The notes beneath the pieces are model-generated. The model searched no databases. It had not been told where the DNA came from and saw only the letters and a list, made by a program, of their open reading frames with translations. A stretch of 38,206 nt of DNA from Acidobacteriaceae bacterium (lineage in GTDB: Bacteria > Acidobacteriota > Terriglobia > Terriglobales > Acidobacteriaceae), in the NCBI GenBank assembly GCA_030037705.1, contig JASHQE010000280.1, forward strand, positions 1 to 38,206, given 5' to 3'. Below, in pieces: positions 26,801-35,598 of this stretch; the stretch's first letter is position 1, and every line of letters begins with the position of its first letter. The position numbers and the translations under genes are program-made.

Positions 26801-27115
26801 CTCGCCGACATTCACATGCGGCTTAAAGAAAATTTTGATCACGCCGACGCCGACCAATGACTGCGATTCGATGTGATCGATATCGTTGACCGTGGTGGTG
26901 ATCCCCCGCTCGGCAGGGGTCACGATGCGTTCGGCCATCTGCTCCGGTGAGAGCCCGATGTAGTTCCAGACAATGGTGACGACGGGAATGTCGATATTCG
27001 GGAAGATGTCCCTCGGCATCGACGCAATTGTGAAGACGCCAAGGATCAGAATCAGAAACGCAAAAACGACAAAGGTATAAGGCCGCCGCAGCGCAAGCCG
27101 GACAATCCACATCAT
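23801..27115 (-). CDS. RND efflux transporter, inner membrane permease (HAE1/AcrB-like)
   Basis: At 1104 residues this is a full-length RND pump with about 12 membrane helices and two large periplasmic loops. N-terminal MWIVRLALRRPYTF and the helix 4 sequence GGLALAVGILVDDATVEIENINR, with the proton-relay pair Asp 402/Asp 403, are diagnostic. The second periplasmic loop contains a Pro/Ala/Gly/Ser-rich insertion (about 803-840) that is not usual in AcrB. Substrate range (drugs, plant phenolics, heavy-metal compounds) cannot be told. It is the first gene of a three-gene efflux operon. AAGGAG sits 19 bases before the ATGATG start, farther than normal. Confidence 0.93.
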   Translation of the reverse strand: MMWIVRLALRRPYTFVVFAFLILILGVFTIASMPRDIFPNIDIPVVTIVWNYIGLSPEQMAERIVTPAERGITTTVNDIDHIESQSLVGVGVIKIFFKPHVNVGEAVAEVTAISQVELRQLPPGSNPPFIIQYNASSVPVLQLGLSGQGLDEQQLNDLATNTIRVQLATIEGAQEPFPYGGKQRQIQVDLDLHALQARGLSPADVVNAINSQNVIAPAGTIKLDRFEYQVETNSAPSVLNDLNNMPVKAVNGTVVYIRDVAHVRDGNPPQTNIVRVNGSRAVLMNILKTGSASTLDIIKGVRDKVAYIRGELPPTLHISPVSDQSIFVRSAISGVVREALVAACLTALMILIFLGSWRSTLIIAVSIPLSILCSICVLYALHETINIMTLGGLALAVGILVDDATVEIENINRNLESGKEIEQAILDGAAQIATPALVSTLSICIVFVPMFLLSGVARYLFVPLAEAVVFAMLASYLLSRTVVPTMARYLLKEHDDAEVERRQRSRNPLVRFQMGFEYRFEQMRHFYLRVLTLCVDHAAVFLLLFVIFAVGSLCLTPFLGQDFFPQVDAGQFKIHVRAHTGTRIEETAALCDHIEQTIREQIPADELVTIIDNIGLPYSSLNLSYSTSAPVGPADVDIQVQLTAKHHPTEAYVDKLRKVLARDYPGVTFYELPVDIVTQILNFGLAAPIDLQIVGPNLEGNRALAERMLDEVRYVPGAADVRIQQPFNNPNMTVNVDRTRAQELGLTQQNVAQSLLVALSGSFQTSPNFYLDPRNGVAYNIAIQAPQYRLDTMASLNSLPVTGNTAVQMPSGDAPAIAPGSAAAAIPGAASTTAPGSSAKPVTVLANLAGIEPGTEQGTVSHYDIEPVIDVYANVVGTDLGSVTRAMEKIVKEHEKDLPRGSHFILRGQSETMYKSYIGLLSGLAFSILLVYLLIVVNFQSWLDPFLIIAALPAALAGIVWFLFLTNTRLSVPALTGAIMCMGVATANSILVVSFAREQMEILVGNARQAALNAGFVRLRPVLMTAMAMIIGMVPMALGLGDGGEQNAPLGRAVIGGLMLATGATLFFVPVFFSVVHGRLEKRRKAAPRQPNAASFDEFDENLE

Positions 27116-27289
27116 AGGGCTGGTACTCGCTCCTTGGCCGCCGTCCTGTTGGTGTTTCTGGTCCTGACCGGAATGCCCTCACCCGCCTGGTTTGCCATGC
27201 GGATGGATAACCACTCCCAGCCCGGGTTGCGCCGGCTCGTCGGGTTGGGGGAACCGGATCGGAGATCGAACGCAATCCGGTCCAAATTC

Positions 27290-27318
27290 AGTCGAAGCTA
27301 CTCTGATGGTAGTCGAAG
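27290..27318. promoter_or_regulatory. Direct repeat AGTCGAAG, 21-base period, upstream of the efflux operon
   Basis: AGTCGAAG occurs at 27290-27297 and again at 27311-27318, two helical turns apart, 175 bases before the permease start and 79 bases after the peroxidase stop. Spacing of this kind suits a dimeric regulator. No regulator gene adjoins the operon. Function is inference. Confidence 0.3.
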
Positions 27319-27396
27319 ACGGAGACAAGAATACTAGCGCAAAAAAGGCCGCTCCGTCTCTTTAAGACGATCCCTATACAGGAAAAGATACATTTT

Positions 27397-27951
27397 TCAG
27401 CCCTCGGCCATCCCGGCATGTGAGCCGCCCCAAAATGGTCCTGAGCCTTCAGCGAGCAGCCGTTCAATGGTCGGCGCCAGTTTTTCCGGCCGCATGGAAG
27501 GGGCATAGCGCCCAGCCGCCGCGCCGCTGCGCCGGATGAGAAACTTCGTAAAGTTCCAGGTCACACGGCCTCGGGTCAAGATGCCGAGCGCTCCCGTTTT
27601 TTCTTTTTTGAGGAATTGATAAAGCGGGTGGGCCTTCGGACCATTCACATCGATCTTCGCGAACAGCGGAAACGTGACTCCATAATGGATTGCGCAGAAT
27701 GCGCCGATCTCCTTCGCCGTGCCCGGCTCCTGCCCGCCAAACTGGTTCGAGGGAAACGCCAGCACCTGCAGGCCGCGCTCGCGGTACCGGCGATAAAGCG
27801 CTTCGAGCCCCGCATACTGCGGCGTGAAGCCACAGCGGCTGGCGGTATTCACGATCAGCAGAACCTGCCCGCGAAACTGCTCCAGACTTATCGTCTGGCC
27901 ATCCAAAAGGGCCGCCGAAAATGAAAATACGGATTGCGGCACTTCCGTCAT
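27397..27951 (-). CDS. Glutathione peroxidase-family thiol peroxidase
   Basis: The 184-residue protein carries the GPx catalytic set: peroxidatic Cys 40 in TASRCGFTPQY, Gln 74 in FGGQEPG, and Trp 132 and Asn 133 in VTWNFTKFL. It uses Cys, not selenocysteine. A second Cys (86, in FCAIHYGVTFPLF) lies 46 residues after the first, where the resolving Cys of thioredoxin-dependent GPx enzymes sits, so it probably takes electrons from thioredoxin. No signal peptide, cytosolic. GGGAG precedes the ATG by about nine bases. Ends with an extra Gly-rich C-terminal tail. Reduces hydroperoxides. Confidence 0.92.
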   Translation of the reverse strand: MTEVPQSVFSFSAALLDGQTISLEQFRGQVLLIVNTASRCGFTPQYAGLEALYRRYRERGLQVLAFPSNQFGGQEPGTAKEIGAFCAIHYGVTFPLFAKIDVNGPKAHPLYQFLKKEKTGALGILTRGRVTWNFTKFLIRRSGAAAGRYAPSMRPEKLAPTIERLLAEGSGPFWGGSHAGMAEG

Positions 27952-28095
27952 CCTTTTGTGCTCCCATCGCGCAATTAGGACGAGATCTGAAATCCTCGCC
28001 GCCGCGCGGTGTCCTGTTTGCTTGATGCGCGTCTAACGGGAATACTGCCACGTGCAGATGAGAATGCACAGGCGCTTGAACCCGCCTCGTTCCGG

Positions 28096-28260
28096 TAGAC
28101 TGTGGGATGGGTGCTCAACGAGGGTCCCCCAGAGATAGGTTCTCATTGCTGGGGCGGCTAGCCCAGGGATCTCCCAGCGTCAAGGATCCGACGTCAAGGA
28201 TCGCTGGCAGTCATGGGACTCCAACCCAGGTCCGAAGGCGGCAAGCGCGGCAGGGAAATT
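28096..28260 (+). ncRNA. Possible structured RNA (SRP-like core, unassigned)
   Basis: Several helices can be drawn: GAGAT (28132-28136) with ATCTC (28169-28173) enclosing CTGGG (28149-28153) with CCCAG (28162-28166); CCAGCG (28174-28179) with CGCTGG (28202-28207). The second hairpin contains an 11-base direct repeat CGTCAAGGATC (28178-28188 and 28192-28202). CCAGGTCCGAAGG at 28227-28239 resembles the SRP RNA domain IV loop but lacks the following AAGCAGC and a GGAA tetraloop. Upstream is TAGACT (28096-28101), a possible -10. A folded RNA or a bamA leader is possible; identity is unresolved. Confidence 0.3.
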
Positions 28261-28303
28261 TTGGGAAAGTGACGGTGTCCGCGCCGACAGCCAACCCGCA
28301 GGT

Positions 28304-28333
28304 TTGGGCGGGGTCGCCGGGGTCAAATATAAT
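28304..28333 (+). promoter_or_regulatory. bamA: Sigma70-type promoter of bamA
   Basis: TTGGGC (28304-28309) and a perfect TATAAT (28328-28333) are separated by 18 bases. Transcription would begin near 28340 and give a leader of about 110 bases to the GTG at 28451. The promoter overlaps the upstream-most possible start of the bamA reading frame (TTG at 28304), which argues against that start. Confidence 0.65.
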
Positions 28334-28450
28334 CATCTTTCCTCGATGCAGGATGAGATTTTGAGCAGTGAGGGTGTGCAAATTCTTCTCGTGAAGCTGA
28401 ACCATGGACCGCACCAGTGCCATTTGTGCTCGCCGCAGGGCCACAGCCCG

Positions 28451-31375
28451 GTGAAGATCAAGCACACATCTATTGCCCACGCTGCCCGCATTCTCGCTCG
28501 CGTGATGGTTTTGGCCCTCCTGGTGGTTACCGCCGGCCTTGCGCTGGCGCAGACGCCGCAGGCCCCCCAAACCCCGGAAACGATCGATCAGATCCGCGTG
28601 ATCGGCAACCGCCGCATTCCCCGCGAGACCATCCTCGCCCGGCTCTTTACCCACGCCGGCGACACCTACGATCCGATTTCCATCGAGCGCGACTTCAACT
28701 CGCTCTGGAACACCGGCTACTTTGAGGACCTGCGCATCGAGCGCGAGGATACCGAAAAGGGAATCATCCTGAACATCTTCGTCCGGGAAAAACCCTCGAT
28801 CCGTGAGATCAACTACAAGGGGCTGAACTCCATCACCCAGTCCGATATCCTGGATCGCTTCAAGAAAGAGAAGGTCCCCCTTTCGGTCGACAGCCAGTAC
28901 GACCCCACCAAGGTCAAGCAGGCGGAGACGGTGATCAAGCAGATGGAGGCCGAGCACGGCCACCAGTTCGCCACCATCAAGACCGATGTGAAGACCATTC
29001 CTCCGGCCTCGGTGCAGGTGAACTTCAATATCAAGGAAGGCCCAGTGGTGAAGGTGGGCAAAATTCAGTTCACCGGCAACACTCATCTTGGCGCGCTCTA
29101 TCTGCGCCGCTCGATGAAAAACCTCAAGCCCATCGGCATTCCGTACTCCATCATTTTCGAAGACCTCTTTCCGCAGACCTACGACTCCTCCAAGCTCGAA
29201 GAAGACACCGAGCGGGTGCGCCAGGCCTACCGCGACAAGGGATATGCCAATGCCGCAGTCGAAGAGCCGAAGACGCAGATTCGTGACCAGGGCGGCCTGA
29301 ACTGGTTCACCTTCCGCCCGAACAAAGGCAAGCGCATCGATATTCTGTTGCCGATCGAGGAGGGCGAACGTTACCGGCTGGGCTCGATCACCTTTACCGG
29401 CAACAAGCAGATCACCAACCTGAGGGCGTTGCGCGCCACCTTCCCCATCAAAGATGGCGATTGGTTCAACGCCACGGAAGTCGGCAAGGGCCTCGACAAC
29501 CTGAAGAAGGCGTACGGCAGCCTGGGTTACACCAACTTCGGCGCCATCCCCAAGCTGAGCTATGACGAGCAGAAAAAGACCGTCTCGATGAATATCGACA
29601 TCGACGAGGGCAAGCAGTTCTACGTCTCGCGCATCGAGTTCCAGGGCAACACCATCACCCGCGACCGCGTCATCCGCCGCGAGCTGATGCTCGATGAAGG
29701 CTCCGTCTACAACTCCCAGCTCTGGGAGTACAGCCTGCTGCGCCTCAACCAGCTCGAGTATTTCGAGCCGCTCAAGGTTGACCAGGACTCCGAAGCCCAC
29801 CAGGACCCCGACAATGGCACCGTTGAGCTTCTGCTGAAGGTGAAAGAAAAGGGCAAGAACTCGATCGGCATGAATGGCGGCGTGAGCGGCCTCTCGGGCG
29901 CGTTCATCGGCCTCAACTACCAGACCAACAACTTCCTCGGCCTGGGCGAGACGCTCAGCCTGCAGGCCAACCTGGGTTCGATCAGCCGGCAGTTCCTCTT
30001 CGGTTTCACGCAGCCTTACATCCGCAACCGGCCCATCAACGTCGGCTTCCAGATCTTCAACCAGAAGCAGGATTACAACGCCGCAAAGAATTACCAGGCC
30101 ACCACCGGCGCGTCACTGAACCTGTCTACGGCCGAGAAGTCACTCACGCAGAATTACAACCAGGCGTCTGATGGCATGAACTTCTCTATCAGCTATCCCC
30201 TGAAGCGCCATGCCTTCCAGCGGGTCGGCTTCACCTATTCCTGGACACGATCGAACATCACAGCTTTCAGCACCGCCTCGCAGACCTTCTTCCAGACCAT
30301 CGCCTTCCGGTCGGGAATCCAGGGCAACAATGCGCTGGCGGGCATCATCAACAGCTATATCTCACTCAGCTACGCGTACAACACAGTCAGCAACCCGCTC
30401 ACACCGCATGAGGGTAAGGAGTACACGGCAGCGCTGCAGGTGTCGGGCCTCTGGGGCAACGTCCGTTATATCGAGCCGCTCATCTCCACTACCCGCTTTA
30501 TTCCCATGCACTACCTGATCCCGACCCCGACCGGGCGCAATGTGCTGGGCCTGCGTGCGCAATTAGGCTATATTGCCGGCTTCAGCGGTGACGTGGCTCC
30601 GCCCAATAACCGTTTCTACTCCGGCGGTGAAAACGAGTTGCGTGGCTTCGACGTGCGCAGCGCTACGCCTTACGGCTATGTACCTACGCGCGTTAACTTC
30701 CAGCTCGATGATCCCGACGGCCAATGCGTGCCAGAGGCTCCCTCCGACAAGGCCAACAGCGCGTGCGTACAAGTACCGCTGCCGGTGTATGGCGTGGCCT
30801 CCATCGGCGGCGATGCCAACTTCACGGCCAACGCGGAATATCGTATACCGGTCGTGGGGCCGTTCACCTTCAAATTGTTTGACGATTTCGGCATTGATAC
30901 CGTCGTCGACAGGAACCAGTTGAAGCAGAGCCCGGAAGGCTTCGCGTCGCTGACGGCGCCGCTCTACGGTTGCCCGAATCTGCTGAATGAAGGCAATAAC
31001 TATGCCTGCACAGGCGGCATCCCTGGTTCGGAAGTCGGTTTCAAGAAGGACATCCACCCTGTTTCCGGCACCAATTTCGTTCCCCGCATGTCGACCGGCG
31101 CGGAACTCTCGGTCATTATGCCCATCGTGAACGCGCCATTCCGCCTCTACTATGCGTGGAACCCCCTGCGCCTTTACGAAACGCCTTATTGCAACGAAGT
31201 GCTTCTGGGCAACAAGCAGGGAAGCTGCTCGGCGCAATTGATCACCCGCGACCTGTTCCCGCCGGGCGGCGCGGGCGACTACACCTATCAGGAAGCGATT
31301 CAAGCCTATGGTTCACGCTACGTCTTCCGCGAGCCGCGCAAGACCTTCCGGCTGACGATTTCAACTACCTTCTAA
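28451..31375 (+). CDS. bamA: Outer membrane protein assembly factor BamA (Omp85)
   Basis: The GTG at 28451 gives 974 residues with a clean signal peptide (1-33, core RVMVLALLVVTAGLALA). The frame continues upstream another 49 codons, but that part is without family resemblance and runs into the promoter. Five POTRA domains follow (from IDQIRVIGNRRIPRETI; further units at VGKIQFTGNTHLG, LGSITFTGNKQI and VSRIEFQGNTITRDRVI), then a 16-strand barrel with the Omp85 signature LRGF (Arg 731-Phe 733) and a C-terminal beta-signal FRLTISTTF ending in Phe. BamA folds and inserts outer membrane proteins. It is longer than the E. coli protein (810), with extended extracellular loops containing several Cys. 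Followed by two skp genes for periplasmic chaperones, as in many bacteria. Confidence 0.93.
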   Translation: MKIKHTSIAHAARILARVMVLALLVVTAGLALAQTPQAPQTPETIDQIRVIGNRRIPRETILARLFTHAGDTYDPISIERDFNSLWNTGYFEDLRIEREDTEKGIILNIFVREKPSIREINYKGLNSITQSDILDRFKKEKVPLSVDSQYDPTKVKQAETVIKQMEAEHGHQFATIKTDVKTIPPASVQVNFNIKEGPVVKVGKIQFTGNTHLGALYLRRSMKNLKPIGIPYSIIFEDLFPQTYDSSKLEEDTERVRQAYRDKGYANAAVEEPKTQIRDQGGLNWFTFRPNKGKRIDILLPIEEGERYRLGSITFTGNKQITNLRALRATFPIKDGDWFNATEVGKGLDNLKKAYGSLGYTNFGAIPKLSYDEQKKTVSMNIDIDEGKQFYVSRIEFQGNTITRDRVIRRELMLDEGSVYNSQLWEYSLLRLNQLEYFEPLKVDQDSEAHQDPDNGTVELLLKVKEKGKNSIGMNGGVSGLSGAFIGLNYQTNNFLGLGETLSLQANLGSISRQFLFGFTQPYIRNRPINVGFQIFNQKQDYNAAKNYQATTGASLNLSTAEKSLTQNYNQASDGMNFSISYPLKRHAFQRVGFTYSWTRSNITAFSTASQTFFQTIAFRSGIQGNNALAGIINSYISLSYAYNTVSNPLTPHEGKEYTAALQVSGLWGNVRYIEPLISTTRFIPMHYLIPTPTGRNVLGLRAQLGYIAGFSGDVAPPNNRFYSGGENELRGFDVRSATPYGYVPTRVNFQLDDPDGQCVPEAPSDKANSACVQVPLPVYGVASIGGDANFTANAEYRIPVVGPFTFKLFDDFGIDTVVDRNQLKQSPEGFASLTAPLYGCPNLLNEGNNYACTGGIPGSEVGFKKDIHPVSGTNFVPRMSTGAELSVIMPIVNAPFRLYYAWNPLRLYETPYCNEVLLGNKQGSCSAQLITRDLFPPGGAGDYTYQEAIQAYGSRYVFREPRKTFRLTISTTF

Positions 31376-31398
31376 GGGGAATCTGAATGCATTTCACT

Positions 31399-31423
31399 GG
31401 CCGTCCATTTTCGATGGGCGGCC
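31399..31423 (+). terminator. Terminator-like hairpin after bamA
   Basis: GGCCGTCCAT pairs with ATGGGCGGCC across a five-base loop (one G-T pair), followed by TTCTCATTTC. Ten-bp GC-rich stem 23 bases after the bamA stop; the T run is interrupted. Confidence 0.7.
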
Positions 31424-31480
31424 TTCTCATTTCGTGATTTTTGCCGGATACGGTTCGCTGTCCGCTTTAGGGAAATGCCG

Positions 31481-31486
31481 TATAAT
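31481..31486 (+). promoter_or_regulatory. -10 element of first skp gene
   Basis: Perfect TATAAT within GAAATGCCGTATAATTCC, followed by TAGTTCCTG. The same block recurs before the second skp gene. No consensus -35 is found, so a factor or a non-standard box may be involved. The predicted leader is about 215 bases. Confidence 0.6.
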
Positions 31487-31709
31487 TCCGATGTAGTTCC
31501 TGGCGATGTTTCCGCTTGCTTGGTCACCGCTTTTCTTGCGCACGGCTTTGAGGCACGGTTTTGAGGATTGTTCATCAGCTCATCAGGCGCGGGAGCTGCA
31601 TGCCGGGTTCGCATCGGACGCAAAGAGTCTGAGGCGAGAGAAATGCTGCAGCCGCGAATGATCCTTTGCTCGCGAGCGGCAGGAACTTTGAAGGAGTTGT
31701 TGAATCCGC

Positions 31710-32363
31710 ATGAAGCGCGTGTCCGTCGCAGTTGTTTCCCTTGCCCTGGGATTTACCCTTACAGCCTTTGCACAAACCCCCTCCGCTCAAAGACCTTCTA
31801 CGCCTCCGGCCGATTCCAACTCTGCCGGTTCCAGCAGGGTCGCCGTCATTCTTTTTCAAGCTGCCGTGAGCCAGACCAACGAGTTCCAGCGCGACTTTGC
31901 CGACCTGCAGAAAAAGTATGATCCCAAGCGGCAACAGCTCAAGACTCTTTCGGAAGAGATCGATACCCTGACCAAGCAGTTGCAGGCCCAGGGCGCTAGT
32001 CTGAGCGATGAAGAACGCGAGGCCAGGGGCCGCGCCATCGATGAAAAAAAGAAGGAATTGGACCGCGACACGCAGGATGCACAGCAGGATTTCCAGACCG
32101 ACATGCAGGACATGCTCAACCGGATCGCTTCCAAGGTGGGAGCAGTGATGACCGATTACGCGCAGAAGCACGGTTACACGGTAGTCCTCGATGCCAGCGA
32201 ACAACAGCAACAGAGTCCCACGGTTCTCTATGCGGTTCCATCGAGCGACATTACCAAGGCGGTGATCGAGGCTTATAACGAGAAGTCGGGCGTACCGGCT
32301 CCGCCCGCGGCTTCCAACCCCACTCCGGACGCGCCCGCACCACAGCCTTCCACATCCCACTGA
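31710..32363 (+). CDS. skp: Periplasmic chaperone Skp/OmpH family, copy 1
   Basis: The 217-residue protein has a signal peptide (1-21, MKRVSVAVVSLALGFTLTAFA), a Ser/Pro/Thr-rich linker, a first strand VAVILFQAAV, then a long charged coiled coil (about 58-140, with FQRDFADLQKKYDPKRQQLK and a second helix rich in Lys/Asp/Gln), then a closing strand region YTVVLDAS and a Pro-rich tail. This is the Skp layout: two long helices forming the tentacle of a trimer that carries unfolded outer membrane proteins to BamA. GAAGGAGTT precedes the ATG. Its neighbour is a close paralogue. Confidence 0.9.
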   Translation: MKRVSVAVVSLALGFTLTAFAQTPSAQRPSTPPADSNSAGSSRVAVILFQAAVSQTNEFQRDFADLQKKYDPKRQQLKTLSEEIDTLTKQLQAQGASLSDEEREARGRAIDEKKKELDRDTQDAQQDFQTDMQDMLNRIASKVGAVMTDYAQKHGYTVVLDASEQQQQSPTVLYAVPSSDITKAVIEAYNEKSGVPAPPAASNPTPDAPAPQPSTSH

Positions 32364-32376
32364 TTCGCTGTATCCG

Positions 32377-32398
32377 GGACCCCGCTCCGTCGGGGTCC
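32377..32398 (+). terminator. Terminator-like hairpin after skp copy 1
   Basis: GGACCCCG and CGGGGTCC form a perfect eight-bp stem with a six-base loop, 13 bases after the stop. No T run follows, so termination may be weak or the stem may protect the mRNA end. Confidence 0.65.
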
Positions 32399-32445
32399 TG
32401 GTGCAGAACAGCCTCCAAATTTACAATTCACGCCTGGAGATGCCG

Positions 32446-32451
32446 TATAAT
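32446..32451 (+). promoter_or_regulatory. -10 element of second skp gene
   Basis: Perfect TATAAT within GAGATGCCGTATAATCC, followed by TAGTTCCTG: nearly the same block as before copy 1. The leader to the ATG is about 165 bases. No clear -35 box. Confidence 0.6.
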
Positions 32452-32625
32452 CCTCCTAGTTCCTGCTGACGTCTCCATTCGCATCTTTTTCTGTCTCTGC
32501 CTCATCTAGCGCAGAGTTCCCGCAAAAAAGATCGTGAGGTTTCTCAGGAGGCACAGGCTCGCGCGTCTAACCAGGAGCCGCACATTAGGAGCCGCACAGG
32601 AATTTCGAAGGAGTTTTGGATTCAC

Positions 32626-33282
32626 ATGAAGCGTTCGCTCGCAATTGCCGTCACGCTGGCCTCGGGCTTAGCCCTGAGCGCCTCCGCCCAAACACCGGCC
32701 GTCTCTGCCGCGTCGCCCACCGCCGGTGCGGCGGCAGCTGCTCCGGCCGGCCCAGCTAAAATCGCCGTGATCGCCTTCCAGGTAGCCGTCGCCCAGACCA
32801 ACGAGGGCCAGCGCAACTTCGCCGATCTTGAGAAGAAGTTCGACCCCAAGCGCCAGCAGCTCAAGGCTCTCAATGACGAGATCGACACCCTGAGCAAGCA
32901 GTTGCAGACCCAAGGCACCAGTTTGAGCGAAGCCGACCGCGCTGCCAAGACCACCGCGATCGACACCAAAAAGAAGCAGCTGGACCGCGACGCCCAGGAT
33001 GCCCAGGAAGACTTTCAGCAGCAGATGCAGGATCTCTATAATGCCCTGGCCTCAAAGGTCTATGACGTGATGCAGGACTACGCACAGAAGCAGGGCTACA
33101 CGCTGGTCCTCGATGTCTCGCAGCAACAATCGCCGGTGCTCTTCGCCAACAACAGCACCAACATCACCAAGCAGGTGATCGATGCCTACAACCTCAAATC
33201 GGGTGTTCCGGCGCCGCCGCCGCAAACCAATACGGACGCGCCTAAAGCCATTGCGCCGGCAGCAAAACCTGCTGCTCATTGA
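32626..33282 (+). CDS. skp: Periplasmic chaperone Skp/OmpH family, copy 2
   Basis: The 218-residue paralogue of the gene just upstream has the same plan: signal peptide (1-21, ending SASA), Ala/Pro linker, strand IAVIAFQVAVAQTNEGQRNF, coiled coil (about 60-140), YTLVLDVSQQQ strand and Pro/Ala-rich tail. The core FDPKRQQLKAL, EIDTLSKQLQTQG and YAQKQGYTLVLD parts match copy 1 closely; linker and tail differ. The ribosome binding region (GAAGGAGTT, then ATGAAGCG) is also shared, so the whole unit including its leader was probably duplicated in tandem. Confidence 0.9.
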   Translation: MKRSLAIAVTLASGLALSASAQTPAVSAASPTAGAAAAAPAGPAKIAVIAFQVAVAQTNEGQRNFADLEKKFDPKRQQLKALNDEIDTLSKQLQTQGTSLSEADRAAKTTAIDTKKKQLDRDAQDAQEDFQQQMQDLYNALASKVYDVMQDYAQKQGYTLVLDVSQQQSPVLFANNSTNITKQVIDAYNLKSGVPAPPPQTNTDAPKAIAPAAKPAAH

Positions 33283-33663
33283 GCGAAAATTGCAAAATAT
33301 CAAGGGCACAAGGCTCTGCCGTATCGAACCTTGTGCTTTTGTTTTGAGGGATTTAATGACTCGCCGGGAAAGATTGCCTGCTGTCAAGGCGGTGATTTCG
33401 CCGATTACGTTCCTATCTGTGGAAAAAATTGTGGATTCGTTCCGGAAAGATAGCAATTTCGTGCCTTTTTCTTCTCTTGCCAATTGACTGCGCCTTCTGC
33501 TAAGTTACGGTAAGTCTTTATATATCAATAGGAAATCTCAAGCATTAGGGCGCCTTGCAGATCGGCCTCCGTGCCCGGCACCGCCCCGTGTGTTTTCAGC
33601 AGGTTTCCACAATCCGGCGTGAAAAATCCATGACAAAGGAATCAAGCCAGTTATGCTTTGGCA
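33283..33663. other. Intergenic region between skp copy 2 and lepA
   Basis: These 381 bases between convergent genes hold the strong skp terminator and then an A/T-rich stretch (about 33505-33540). No protein or RNA gene was recognised. Confidence 0.55.
33306..33346 (+). terminator. Rho-independent terminator after skp copy 2
   Basis: GCACAAGG (33306-33313) pairs with CCTTGTGC (33329-33336), followed by TTTTGTTTTG. Eight-bp perfect stem and a T-rich tail, 23 bases after the stop. Confidence 0.85.
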
Positions 33664-35475
<1,812 letters not shown>

Positions 35476-35598
35476 TGAGCTCGCAAAATAAAGGAGTTAC
35501 GGTATTACAGCGCGCAGAGCTCCATGGCATAGCTTATCATCGGCATAGTGTCTTCCGCGGTCTCACACTCGTCGGGGTGGTTGCGTCTTATTCTGCGT

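Larger units (their letters stand above)
27952..28450. other. Intergenic region before bamA with structured sequence and promoter
   Basis: This 499-base space separates the peroxidase and bamA genes, which are divergent. It contains a hairpin-rich stretch (28096-28260) and a sigma70-type promoter (28304-28333), both listed separately, plus a leader of about 110 bases before the bamA GTG. No credible protein gene is present; the open frame at 28107-28364 runs through the promoter and resembles nothing. Confidence 0.6.
31376..31709. other. Intergenic region between bamA and the first skp gene
   Basis: These 334 bases hold the bamA terminator, then a -10 box (31481-31486) and a leader of about 215 bases to the first skp gene. 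No protein gene is seen. Confidence 0.6.

Noticed and set aside
28107..28364. Small open frame before bamA starting with ATG
   Set aside because: It runs through the bamA promoter and a hairpin-rich stretch, has no ribosome binding site and no recognisable product.
28211..29800. Minus-strand open frame of 529 codons
   Set aside because: Antisense shadow of bamA, caused by codon bias; its translation shows only repeated Val/Leu/Gly patterns and no domain.
33419..33427. TGTGGAAAA, a match to a degenerate DnaA box
   Set aside because: A single site without a cluster, AT-rich unwinding element or dnaA/dnaN neighbours; expected by chance.
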